Source: an uncultured Clostridia bacterium (GTDB lineage Bacteria; Bacillota_I; Bacilli_A; RF39; UBA660). From it: DNA of 5,767 bases. Location: the NCBI GenBank assembly GCA_947304495.1, contig CAMZBG010000048.1, positions 1 to 5,767 of the forward strand, in the 5' to 3' direction. The position numbers were made by a program, and so were the translations under genes. Below the pieces are notes generated by a model that had not been told where the DNA came from, searched no databases, and worked only from the letters and a program-made list of their open reading frames with translations. Shown one piece after another: positions 1 through 5,767 of the stretch. Within the stretch, counting starts at the first letter, position 1, and each line of letters opens with the position of its first letter.

Positions 1-72
1 CTTATTTTCACCAACCATAAGCTCTCTACAAACTACATTATTACTCTTTCCTTCATGGCTTTTTCAAAAACT
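1..72 (-). promoter_or_regulatory. T-box riboswitch leader, 5' part of Stem I (truncated by window edge)
   Basis: Read on the minus strand, the RNA downstream of the promoter at 79-107 carries the conserved T-box Stem I blocks in the right order. First is GGAAAGAGTA with the AGTA of the specifier-loop motif at 45-42. Then comes the AGAGAG bulge motif at 27-22, and then the apical-loop GGTGAAA at 12-6. CTTAT (21-17) can pair with ATAAG (5-1), closing the apical hairpin around that loop. T-box leaders sense uncharged tRNA and control transcription or translation of aminoacyl-tRNA synthetase, amino-acid biosynthesis or transporter genes. The specifier codon, the T-box bulge proper and the terminator/antiterminator all lie beyond the left edge, so the amino acid and the target gene cannot be named. 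The 5' boundary near base 72 is inferred from promoter spacing. Confidence 0.88.
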
Positions 73-78
73 AAACGT

Positions 79-107
79 ATTATAGCATACCTTTTACATT
101 CAATCAA
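79..107 (-). promoter_or_regulatory. Strong sigma-A-type promoter with extended -10, driving the T-box transcript
   Basis: On the minus strand there is a -35 element TTGATT (107-102), a 17-base spacer and a perfect -10 TATAAT (84-79). TGC precedes the -10, giving an extended TGnTATAAT. Transcription should start about 7 bases further on, near base 72, just upstream of the T-box Stem I. The promoter lies directly behind the spoVT terminator, so it opens a new transcription unit that runs out of the window to the left. This is inferred from consensus match and spacing. Confidence 0.85.
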
Positions 108-117
108 GTATTATAAC

Positions 118-145
118 AAAAAAACTGTTATCATAATAACAGTTT
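118..145 (-). terminator. Rho-independent terminator of spoVT
   Basis: On the minus strand AAACTGTTAT (145-136) pairs perfectly over 10 bp with ATAACAGTTT (131-122) around the four-base loop TATG. A run of seven T ends at 118 (three in the stem, four beyond it). The hairpin starts 18 bases after the spoVT stop codon. The stem is AT-rich, as expected in this genome. The T tract follows only on the minus strand, which fixes the direction. Confidence 0.85.
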
Positions 146-163
146 GACAAATTACGATATCAT

Positions 164-691
164 TTATATTGCAAAATAATTACTTAAAATATTAGCTAGT
201 ATTTTTGCTAATTTTTCTTCTTGTTCTAACATAGGTGTATCCAAAGATAGAATTATTACTGAGCCAATTGAATCACCATTATTAATAATTGTTGCCATGG
301 CATAATAACCATATTCCTTAATTCCTGTAATAATCTCTATACTATCTTTTTTTCTTGCAACAAATGAATCTCTTCTCTCTATCATCGACGTAAGACTATC
401 ACTAATTCCCATATTTAAGTACTTATTTTTTAAATTTCCAGCTACTGCAATTATCCTATCTGTATCTGTAATAATAACATTATATTTTAACACTTGAAAA
501 AAGGATTCTGCATAAACTGTTGCCATATCAGTTATATTTTCAATTTGAGAATACTTCCTTAAAATAATACTCTCCCCATCGACAACTATCTCTAAATTAT
601 CGCCATTCTTTATCCTCAACGTTTTTCTTATTTCCTTAGGAATAACTATTCTTCCTAATTCATCAATTCGTCTAATAATACCTGTTGTCAC
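164..691 (-). CDS. spoVT: Stage V sporulation protein T, AbrB-family transcriptional regulator
   Basis: SpoVT is a DNA-binding regulator that, in Bacillus subtilis, tunes sigma-G-dependent forespore gene expression and spore maturation. The 175-residue protein is close to the ~178 aa of the Bacillus protein. Residues 1-50 are an AbrB swapped-hairpin DNA-binding domain with the family block DELGRIVIPKEIRKTLRI (10-27). Residues ~55-175 match the GAF-like sensory/dimerisation half, including YLN (91-93) and NNGDSIGSVIIL (138-149). The GTG start at 691 is chosen because GGAGG lies 6 bases upstream and the family block begins right after it. A longer reading frame to base 742 would add 17 unrelated residues and swallow that Shine-Dalgarno sequence. 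It follows mfd as in Bacillus, but a hairpin and T tract lie between them, so it may have its own promoter. The family assignment is firm. A sporulation role in this organism is inferred from the family. Confidence 0.93.
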   Translation of the reverse strand: MTTGIIRRIDELGRIVIPKEIRKTLRIKNGDNLEIVVDGESIILRKYSQIENITDMATVYAESFFQVLKYNVIITDTDRIIAVAGNLKNKYLNMGISDSLTSMIERRDSFVARKKDSIEIITGIKEYGYYAMATIINNGDSIGSVIILSLDTPMLEQEEKLAKILANILSNYFAI

Positions 692-697
692 ATTTTT

Positions 698-702
698 CCT
701 CC
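698..702 (-). promoter_or_regulatory. Shine-Dalgarno site fixing the spoVT start
   Basis: GGAGG (702-698) is followed by six bases and then the GTG codon at 691-689. The bases just before it form ATGTG. The overlapping ATG (693-691) is in another frame and meets TGA at once, so the GTG must be the start. Confidence 0.85.
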
Positions 703-711
703 ATTCATAAT

Positions 712-740
712 TATTTTGGTATAAAAGTAAATAAATATAC
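712..740 (-). promoter_or_regulatory. Possible sigma-F/G-type promoter for spoVT
   Basis: On the minus strand GTATA (740-736), a 17-base spacer and CAAAATA (718-712) resemble the Bacillus sigma-G pattern GHATR / CATnnTA, with one mismatch in the -10. B. subtilis spoVT is sigma-G dependent. The -35 begins right after the T tract of the mfd-end hairpin. Transcription would start near 705, leaving only ~14 bases of leader with GGAGG almost at the 5' end. In AT-rich DNA such matches arise by chance, so this is a hypothesis. Confidence 0.35.
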
Positions 741-765
741 AAAAAAAGAGTATTTCTACTCTTTT
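741..765 (-). terminator. Terminator-like hairpin overlapping the mfd stop codon
   Basis: On the minus strand AAAAGAGTA (765-757) pairs perfectly over 9 bp with TACTCTTTT (752-744) around a GAAA loop (756-753), and the run of seven T continues to 741. The left arm encodes the last codons of mfd, and the TAG stop (758-756) straddles the stem-loop junction. It should end or attenuate the trmN6-rsmI-pth-mfd transcript before spoVT. The stem has only three G-C pairs, so readthrough is likely to be partial. Confidence 0.72.
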
Positions 766-3700
766 ATCATTTCCTTTAGTCTAATCAATATTCCAATTAA
801 ATACATCAAATAATGTTTCTTTAAACCGTTTTTTTCTAAAATAATATGAATTTCATTATTTTTATAATTTAATTTAAAATTATGATTAATTTCATATGCT
901 AACATAAATAATTTATCACCTTGAATTTTAGAACTTATATCTTTAGGCAATGTTATATCAACTAAATTATCATTATTAATAACACTCTCAATTTCAAAAG
1001 ATTTAGCTAACTTTTCAAACCACTCTTCATACATATAAATTATCATATCTTCAGATAACTTACCAAATCTATCTTCTAATTCTTCCTTAATATGACAAAA
1101 ACTATCATATGAACTTACCTCATTAATCTTCTTATGTATTAATATCTTTAATTCAGTATCCATTACATAATTATCATCGATATGTGTCGATACTGATATT
1201 AACGTTTTATCATTATTAGCATTATCATCTTCAGTTACTTCTTCACCCTTTGATTTTCTAATTGCATCATTGAGTAATTTTAAATATAAATCTATACCTA
1301 CAGTATCAATAAATCCCGATTGTTCTCTACCTAAAATATCTCCAGCTCCCCTGATTGATAAATCCCTCATAGCAATTTTAAATCCACTACCTAACTCCGT
1401 AAATTCTTTAATAGTATCTAATCTTTTTATCGCTATATCATTTAAAAATTTATGTTTACTATACATCAAATAAGCATATCCTATCTTATTACTACGTCCA
1501 ATTCTACCTCTTATCTGATATAACTGAGATAATCCAAATCTATCAGCATCCAATATAATTAATGTATTAACATTTGGTATATCAATCCCCGTCTCTATAA
1601 TTGTCGTACATATTAAAACATTGAATTTCTTATTAATAAAATCATTCATCTTGTTCTCTAATGCATCTTTAGACATTTGTCCATGTGCAAAATCTATTGA
1701 AGCTTCAGGAACAAGCCTTTTAATTTCTAATACCTTATCTTGAATTTTTTCTACATTATTAAACAATATAAACACTTGACCATTTCTAGACAATTCCTTA
1801 TATATTGCATCTTTAATAACTAAATTAGATTCTTCTAAAACATAAGTCTGAATTGGATATCTCTCTTTAGGTGGTGTCTCAATAAGTGCTAAACTTCTAA
1901 TACCTGTTAAACTCATTTGTAATGTTCTAGGTATTGGCGTAGCCGATAAAGTTAACACATCAACATTAGCTTTATATTTCTTAATTTTCTCCTTATGGGT
2001 AACACCAAATCTTTGTTCCTCATCTACTATTAATAAACCTAAATCTTTAAATTTAACATCATCAGATAATATTCTATGCGTTCCAAACAATATATCAATT
2101 TTACCATTTGCCAAATCTTCAATTATTCTTTCTTGTCTATCTTTTGATGTAAATCTATTCAAAATTTCAATATTTACTGGAAAACTAGCAAATCTTTCTT
2201 TAGCAGACTCATATTGTTGATTTGACAAAATAGTCGTAGGACATAAATAAGCAACTTGTTTACCATCATTTACTGCCTTAAAAATAGCTCTAAAAGCAAC
2301 CTCAGTCTTACCATAACCTACATCCCCACATAAAAGCATATCCATTGGTTTATCTTTTTCCATTTCATTCTTAACCAATGTAGTTGCTCTAATCTGATCT
2401 GGAGTTTCTGTATATACGAACTCACTCTCGAACATAATTTGACTTTCATCATCTACAGAAAATGCAAACCCCTTACTCATTTCTCTCTCAGCAGATACTT
2501 TTATCAAATCACCAGCTATACTCTCTAATTTTTCTTTAACATTATTCTTTTTCTTTTTCCAATTATCATTAGACAAACTATTTAATTTAACCGATGCCCC
2601 ATCTTTACCAGTAAACTTACTAATTCTATCAATATTCTCTACAGGTATGTATAAAACATCACCCATAGCATATTCAAGTTTTATATAATCTTTTTGAAGC
2701 CCACCTTTATTAATCGTATGTAATCCACGATATATTCCTATTCCAAATATTTCATGAACAATATAATCTCCATCTTCTAAATTTGTAACTGATTGTACTC
2801 TAGTACCTAACTTATATTTACTCTTATATTTAATAATTTCCTCTTTTTGATTAAATAAATCATTTTTACTAATTACTACATAATTATCAAATATAAATCC
2901 TTCATATATATTTTTATCAATAATATTTATTCTATTTTTAATAATATTGTTTTCTTTAGTAAACATTATATCTTCAATATCCAAATAATTAACAATTCTC
3001 TTAGCATTATCAGTATTAGGAATACATAAAATAACTGTTTTACCACTATCAATATAATTAAGTAATTCTTTTCTAATTAAATTATAATCCCCATTATATC
3101 TTAAAACACTACCATATGAATACTTATATGAATGCAATTTACTATTAATATCATCATCAAAATGATAATAATATATATTTTTACTTCCTTTAATTTTAGT
3201 AAAATCATGCATATAATGAGTTTCTATTTCTTGTGGATTATCATTATCATATTCCATAATTGAATCCACAAGTAAAGAATAACTACTCATAATTGTATTA
3301 TAATCATAATAATAAATAATTCCATTTTCTAAATATTCACTTATTATTGACACTTTACTACTATAATATGCTAAATATTTTTGTTTTCTAATAGCATCTT
3401 CAGGATAATCATCCAATATAAATTCTGTAAATGGACAAATATTAACTTCGTCAATTTCTGATAAAGTTAACTGACTATCGACATCAAAATATTTAATTGT
3501 ATCGACAGTATCTCCCCAAAATTCTATTCTAATTGCATTATCGTATGATGTGGGAAATATATCTAATACATAACCTCTAATTCCAAATTTACCCGTACCA
3601 TTTACAATTGCTTCACGTTCATATCCAAGATTGGCTATTGATTCAATCAACTTATCCCTAGGTATCTCATCACCTTTTTTTAGCTTTATTGCACATTCTT

Positions 3701-4064
3701 TCCATAACTTACTACTAGGTAAATACCTAAGTGCTCCCATTAAATTAGTTACCACAATATACTTATTATCATTAACTAAAGTATTTAAAGTAGTAATTCT
3801 CTCCACTTTAAATTCAGGACTTATTGTTATAGCCTCACTAGTTAAAAAATCATCCATTGGAAAAAATAATACCCTATCTGTATAATTAAGTAATGATTGA
3901 TATAATAAATTAGCTATATAAGTACTACTAGCAACGACTAAAACACCTTTATTTTCTTTAATAAAAGTGTCATATATATTTATACAAGTTAATTCCTTAT
4001 TTAAACCAGATACTGTATAATCACTATCTATATCTATTTTAAATAGATTATCAAAAAAACTCAT
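756..4064 (-). CDS. mfd: Transcription-repair coupling factor Mfd
   Basis: Mfd is a DNA translocase that pushes RNA polymerase stalled at DNA damage off the template and recruits UvrA. At 1102 residues it is slightly shorter than the usual ~1150-1180, but all modules are visible. The UvrB-like N-terminal part carries the UvrA-contact region around 156-194 (GKFGIRGYVLDIFP, then RIEFWGD). The RNA polymerase interaction domain is at ~421-490 (DYIVHEIFGIGIYRG, later YIPVENIDRIS). The RecG-like motor at ~545-900 shows Walker A GDVGYGKT (580-587), the DEEQ box (681-684), SAT (707-709) and QIRGRIGR (850-857), followed by the TRG-type translocation segment at ~880-917. After an acidic, Asn-rich linker (~940-953) comes the regulatory C-terminal domain (~960-1102). 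The N-terminal Walker motif is degenerate, as in the family. The ATG at 4064 has AAGAGGG six bases upstream and lies 18 bases after pth, so it is co-transcribed. The frame is intact. Confidence 0.97.
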   Translation of the reverse strand: MSFFDNLFKIDIDSDYTVSGLNKELTCINIYDTFIKENKGVLVVASSTYIANLLYQSLLNYTDRVLFFPMDDFLTSEAITISPEFKVERITTLNTLVNDNKYIVVTNLMGALRYLPSSKLWKECAIKLKKGDEIPRDKLIESIANLGYEREAIVNGTGKFGIRGYVLDIFPTSYDNAIRIEFWGDTVDTIKYFDVDSQLTLSEIDEVNICPFTEFILDDYPEDAIRKQKYLAYYSSKVSIISEYLENGIIYYYDYNTIMSSYSLLVDSIMEYDNDNPQEIETHYMHDFTKIKGSKNIYYYHFDDDINSKLHSYKYSYGSVLRYNGDYNLIRKELLNYIDSGKTVILCIPNTDNAKRIVNYLDIEDIMFTKENNIIKNRINIIDKNIYEGFIFDNYVVISKNDLFNQKEEIIKYKSKYKLGTRVQSVTNLEDGDYIVHEIFGIGIYRGLHTINKGGLQKDYIKLEYAMGDVLYIPVENIDRISKFTGKDGASVKLNSLSNDNWKKKKNNVKEKLESIAGDLIKVSAEREMSKGFAFSVDDESQIMFESEFVYTETPDQIRATTLVKNEMEKDKPMDMLLCGDVGYGKTEVAFRAIFKAVNDGKQVAYLCPTTILSNQQYESAKERFASFPVNIEILNRFTSKDRQERIIEDLANGKIDILFGTHRILSDDVKFKDLGLLIVDEEQRFGVTHKEKIKKYKANVDVLTLSATPIPRTLQMSLTGIRSLALIETPPKERYPIQTYVLEESNLVIKDAIYKELSRNGQVFILFNNVEKIQDKVLEIKRLVPEASIDFAHGQMSKDALENKMNDFINKKFNVLICTTIIETGIDIPNVNTLIILDADRFGLSQLYQIRGRIGRSNKIGYAYLMYSKHKFLNDIAIKRLDTIKEFTELGSGFKIAMRDLSIRGAGDILGREQSGFIDTVGIDLYLKLLNDAIRKSKGEEVTEDDNANNDKTLISVSTHIDDNYVMDTELKILIHKKINEVSSYDSFCHIKEELEDRFGKLSEDMIIYMYEEWFEKLAKSFEIESVINNDNLVDITLPKDISSKIQGDKLFMLAYEINHNFKLNYKNNEIHIILEKNGLKKHYLMYLIGILIRLKEMIKE

Positions 4065-4082
4065 CTCTATCCCTCTTGAAAA

Positions 4083-4643
4083 TTATTCTTTACTATTATA
4101 TTTTCCAAATAACAAATCCCTATTCATAGTTAAATAATCGTTAATAAAATCATTCAATTTATCAAACGATTCCTTAATAATCTTAAGCTCTTTTCTATCA
4201 AACTTTCCTAAGACATAATCTTTCATATCAATATCCTGATTTTTAGATATTCCTATCTTTAATCTTAAAAATTTCTTACTTTTAACATTAGTTATAATAT
4301 TTTTTATACCATTATGTCCGCCATCACCACGATTAAATAATAATTTATATCTACCAACAGGCATATCTAAATCATCTTGAATTATTAATACATCATCTAA
4401 ATTAATATTATAATACTTTATATATTTACTAACCACCTCACCAGATAAATTCATATATGATAATGGTTTTATAAATAATACTTTTTCATTATTAATAATT
4501 TGTTCATTTTCCAAAGCATTAAATTTTTTATTTGATATAAAACTTTCTTTATCAAATAAATAATCAAAATACATATATCCAATATTATGTCTTGTATTTT
4601 CATATTCTTTACCTGGATTTCCTAATCCCACTACTAGCTTCAT
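4083..4643 (-). CDS. pth: Peptidyl-tRNA hydrolase
   Basis: This cytosolic enzyme cleaves the ester bond of peptidyl-tRNAs dropped by ribosomes, recycling tRNA; it is essential in most bacteria. The 186 residues match the family length (~188-194). Catalytic and binding residues are visible: N9 and H19 in GLGNPGKEYENTRHNIG, N65 in YMNLSGEVV, D90 in QDDLDMPVG, and N111 in GGHNGIKNI. RLKIGI follows as in the family. The ATG at 4643 is chosen because GAAGGGAG ends 8 bases upstream and the conserved KLVVGLGNPG begins directly. An in-frame ATG at 4661 and a longer frame to 4742 would add residues that homologues lack. One base separates it from the rsmI stop (TAA-T-ATG), so translation is probably coupled. 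In B. subtilis the gene is called spoVC and also sits upstream of mfd, with fin in between; fin is absent here. Confidence 0.97.
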   Translation of the reverse strand: MKLVVGLGNPGKEYENTRHNIGYMYFDYLFDKESFISNKKFNALENEQIINNEKVLFIKPLSYMNLSGEVVSKYIKYYNINLDDVLIIQDDLDMPVGRYKLLFNRGDGGHNGIKNIITNVKSKKFLRLKIGISKNQDIDMKDYVLGKFDRKELKIIKESFDKLNDFINDYLTMNRDLLFGKYNSKE

Positions 4644-4644
4644 A

Positions 4645-5481
4645 TTATTTACTCCCTTCATGATATTCTTTATATACGTCACTTTTAGGTATTTTTCGCT
4701 CCTTAGCAACCATCTTAATTGCATCCATACTAGATAAACCACTTTTTATATACATATTTACACTATCGTTAATCGACATATCAAATAACATATCATTATC
4801 TTCAGATGAAACAACTATCACAAATTCACCTTTGACATTTATTGTTTTAATTGCTTCACTTATACTACCAACATAAATTTCCTCATATAATTTAGATATT
4901 TCACGAGAAATACTGATATATCTATCACCAAACACTTCTAACATTGCATTTAAAGTTCTTAAAATTCGATGCGGAGCTTCGTAAAACACTAATGTATATT
5001 CATTGTCTTTTAACATTCTAAGTTCATCATACATTTTACTCTCTTTACTAGATAAAAAACCATAAAAAGTAAAATGTGTAGCATCTATACCTGAACTAAC
5101 CAACGCCGGAACAAAAGCAGTAGCTCCAGGTAATGCAATAACATTATATCCAAGTTGTTTCAAATAACCAATAGTTTTGTAACCAGGATCACTAATTATA
5201 GGTGTTCCCCTATCGGTAACTAAAGCAACGTTCTTACCATCTTTCAAATAAGATACTACCTTATCCTTAACTTCATCTTCATTATGATCATCCAAATGAA
5301 TTAATTTATTTTTAATTTCAAAATGATTAAGTAATTGTTGAGTAACCCTTGTATCTTCTGAAAATATCACATCTACGTTTTTTAAAACATTTATTGCTCT
5401 AAACGTCATATCTTCTAAATTTCCAATTGGGGTTGGAACCAAATACAAACTCGGACTACCATCATAACTTTTCTGCCACAT
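4645..5481 (-). CDS. rsmI: 16S rRNA (cytidine(1402)-2'-O)-methyltransferase RsmI
   Basis: RsmI uses S-adenosylmethionine to methylate the 2'-O of C1402 in the decoding centre of 16S rRNA. The 278 residues (family ~285-290) hold the tetrapyrrole-methylase fold: LYLVPTPIGNLEDMTFRA (12-29), EDTR (42-45), the SAM-binding loop TDRGTPIISDPG (89-100), LPGATAF (117-123), FYEAPHR (166-172), SREISKLYEE (192-201) and GEFVIVV (218-224). A small C-terminal helical domain follows (~235-278). The loop usually reads S-D-A-G-T-P, and here Arg91 replaces the Ala. The ATG at 5481 is preferred because GGAG lies 9 bases upstream. An ATG at 5490 touches that GGAG, and a TTG at 5496 lies upstream of it. The start overlaps the end of trmN6 by 20 bases, suggesting coupled translation. 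The same pair sits together in Bacillus (yabB, yabC), there with yazA between. Confidence 0.96.
   Translation of the reverse strand: MWQKSYDGSPSLYLVPTPIGNLEDMTFRAINVLKNVDVIFSEDTRVTQQLLNHFEIKNKLIHLDDHNEDEVKDKVVSYLKDGKNVALVTDRGTPIISDPGYKTIGYLKQLGYNVIALPGATAFVPALVSSGIDATHFTFYGFLSSKESKMYDELRMLKDNEYTLVFYEAPHRILRTLNAMLEVFGDRYISISREISKLYEEIYVGSISEAIKTINVKGEFVIVVSSEDNDMLFDMSINDSVNMYIKSGLSSMDAIKMVAKERKIPKSDVYKEYHEGSK
4652..4659 (-). promoter_or_regulatory. Shine-Dalgarno site for pth inside the end of rsmI
   Basis: GAAGGGAG (4659-4652) lies 8 bases before the pth ATG at 4643 and within the last codons of rsmI. A ribosome finishing rsmI therefore passes over the pth start site. This placement rules out the in-frame ATG at 4661 as the main start. 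Confidence 0.7.
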
Positions 5482-5767
5482 ATTCACCATCTCCAAACAT
5501 CATCTTTACTTCAGAAGTATATTCACCATTAACATCATATACCACTAACGGCTTTTCTACCTTTAAACCACTTTTCCCATTTTTACTACCCTCGATTAAA
5601 ATCATATTAGCATTTTTATCCTTTTTGGGATATATAAACCTCAATCTTTTAGGTTCTATATTATATTTTTTCATTATATCAATAATTTCTATTAGTCTTT
5701 CAGGTCGATGAACCATTGCAAAATTTCCACCATTTTTCAGTAAAAAACTAGCACTATTAATAACATC
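5462..5767 (-). CDS. trmN6: tRNA1(Val) (adenine(37)-N6)-methyltransferase, YabB/TrmN6 family (C-terminal part only)
   Basis: The reading frame is open to the right edge, so the start and the SAM-binding and catalytic NPPY part lie outside. The visible 101 residues are the C-terminal end of a class I methyltransferase. They match Bacillus YabB closely: GGNFAMVHRPERL (13-25), the segment EPKRLRFIYPKK (39-50), MILIEG (57-62) and the end LVVYDVNGEYTSE (77-89). The E. coli homologue methylates N6 of A37 in tRNA1(Val). Position directly before rsmI supports the assignment, since yabB and rsmI are neighbours in Bacillus. The frame ends in TGA (5464-5462), followed by TGG and a second in-frame stop TAG (5458-5456). 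The family assignment is confident. The exact tRNA target here is inferred from the E. coli enzyme. Confidence 0.88.
   Translation of the reverse strand, partial: DVINSASFLLKNGGNFAMVHRPERLIEIIDIMKKYNIEPKRLRFIYPKKDKNANMILIEGSKNGKSGLKVEKPLVVYDVNGEYTSEVKMMFGDGEYVAEKL
5491..5494 (-). promoter_or_regulatory. Shine-Dalgarno site deciding the rsmI start
   Basis: GGAG (5494-5491), inside the end of trmN6, lies 9 bases upstream of the ATG at 5481 and directly abuts the other in-frame ATG at 5490. The spacing favours 5481. Confidence 0.6.

Noticed and set aside
118..145. The hairpin at 118-145 as a plus-strand terminator or bidirectional element
   Set aside because: On the plus strand the stem is followed by GACAAATTACG with no T tract, and there is no plus-strand gene to terminate.
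692..742. N-terminal extension of SpoVT to an ATG at 742
   Set aside because: The added 17 residues are absent from the family, and the extension would bury the Shine-Dalgarno sequence GGAGG placed ideally for the GTG at 691.
1270..1473. Plus-strand open frame of 67 codons inside mfd
   Set aside because: It is antisense to the conserved Mfd motor region, resembles no family I know and follows from AT-rich codon bias.
3631..3885. Plus-strand open frame of 84 codons opposite the mfd N-terminal region
   Set aside because: The sense strand encodes well-matched Mfd sequence. The hydrophobic look of the antisense product is a by-product of codon composition.
4644..4742. N-terminal extension of Pth upstream of 4643
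   Set aside because: Pth proteins begin right at the K-L-V-V-G-L-G-N-P-G strand. The extension overlaps rsmI deeply and has no conserved content.
5427..5711. Plus-strand open frame of 94 codons with membrane-like residues
   Set aside because: It is antisense to clearly recognisable TrmN6 and RsmI coding sequence, so it is a shadow.
1..5767. Mobile element, CRISPR array, toxin-antitoxin or other novel multi-gene system
   Set aside because: No direct-repeat array, transposase, terminal inverted repeats or unknown genes are visible. All five genes belong to well-known conserved families with ordinary neighbours.

Overview
The window is a strongly AT-rich (by eye well under one third G+C), densely packed piece of a Gram-positive (Bacillota, probably Bacilli-type) chromosome. 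All genes lie on the minus strand. Three things point to this group: a SpoVT-type AbrB regulator, which implies an endospore-forming lineage or a descendant of one; a T-box leader, which is typical of Bacillota; and a gene order matching parts of the Bacillus subtilis yab/spo region. The stops used are TAA, TAG and, for the rightmost gene, apparently TGA, and the tryptophan codons I checked in mfd are TGG. The standard bacterial code therefore fits.

In transcription order (right to left), the window opens inside a TrmN6/YabB tRNA methyltransferase gene whose 5' part is outside (5462-5767). It overlaps rsmI, the 16S rRNA 2'-O-methyltransferase (4645-5481). One base after rsmI comes pth, peptidyl-tRNA hydrolase (4083-4643), and 18 bases later mfd, the transcription-repair coupling factor (756-4064). 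These four form a tight operon of translation and RNA-quality functions plus transcription-coupled repair. A GAAA-loop terminator-like hairpin overlaps the mfd stop codon (741-765). Next come a possible forespore-type promoter and spoVT (164-691), which has its own terminator (118-145).

The left end (1-117) is not empty. It holds a very good vegetative promoter (TTGATT, 17 bp, TGC-TATAAT) and the first ~70 nt of a T-box leader (AGTA, AGAGAG and GGTGAAA motifs in the right order). The leader is cut off before its specifier codon, so the controlled gene, probably an aminoacyl-tRNA synthetase or an amino-acid gene, lies beyond the left edge.

Nothing here looks like an undescribed multi-gene system, a mobile element, a defence locus or a CRISPR array. 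The items worth a second look are regulatory: the truncated T-box unit, the terminator fused to the mfd stop codon, and the possible sigma-F/G promoter placed immediately after it.
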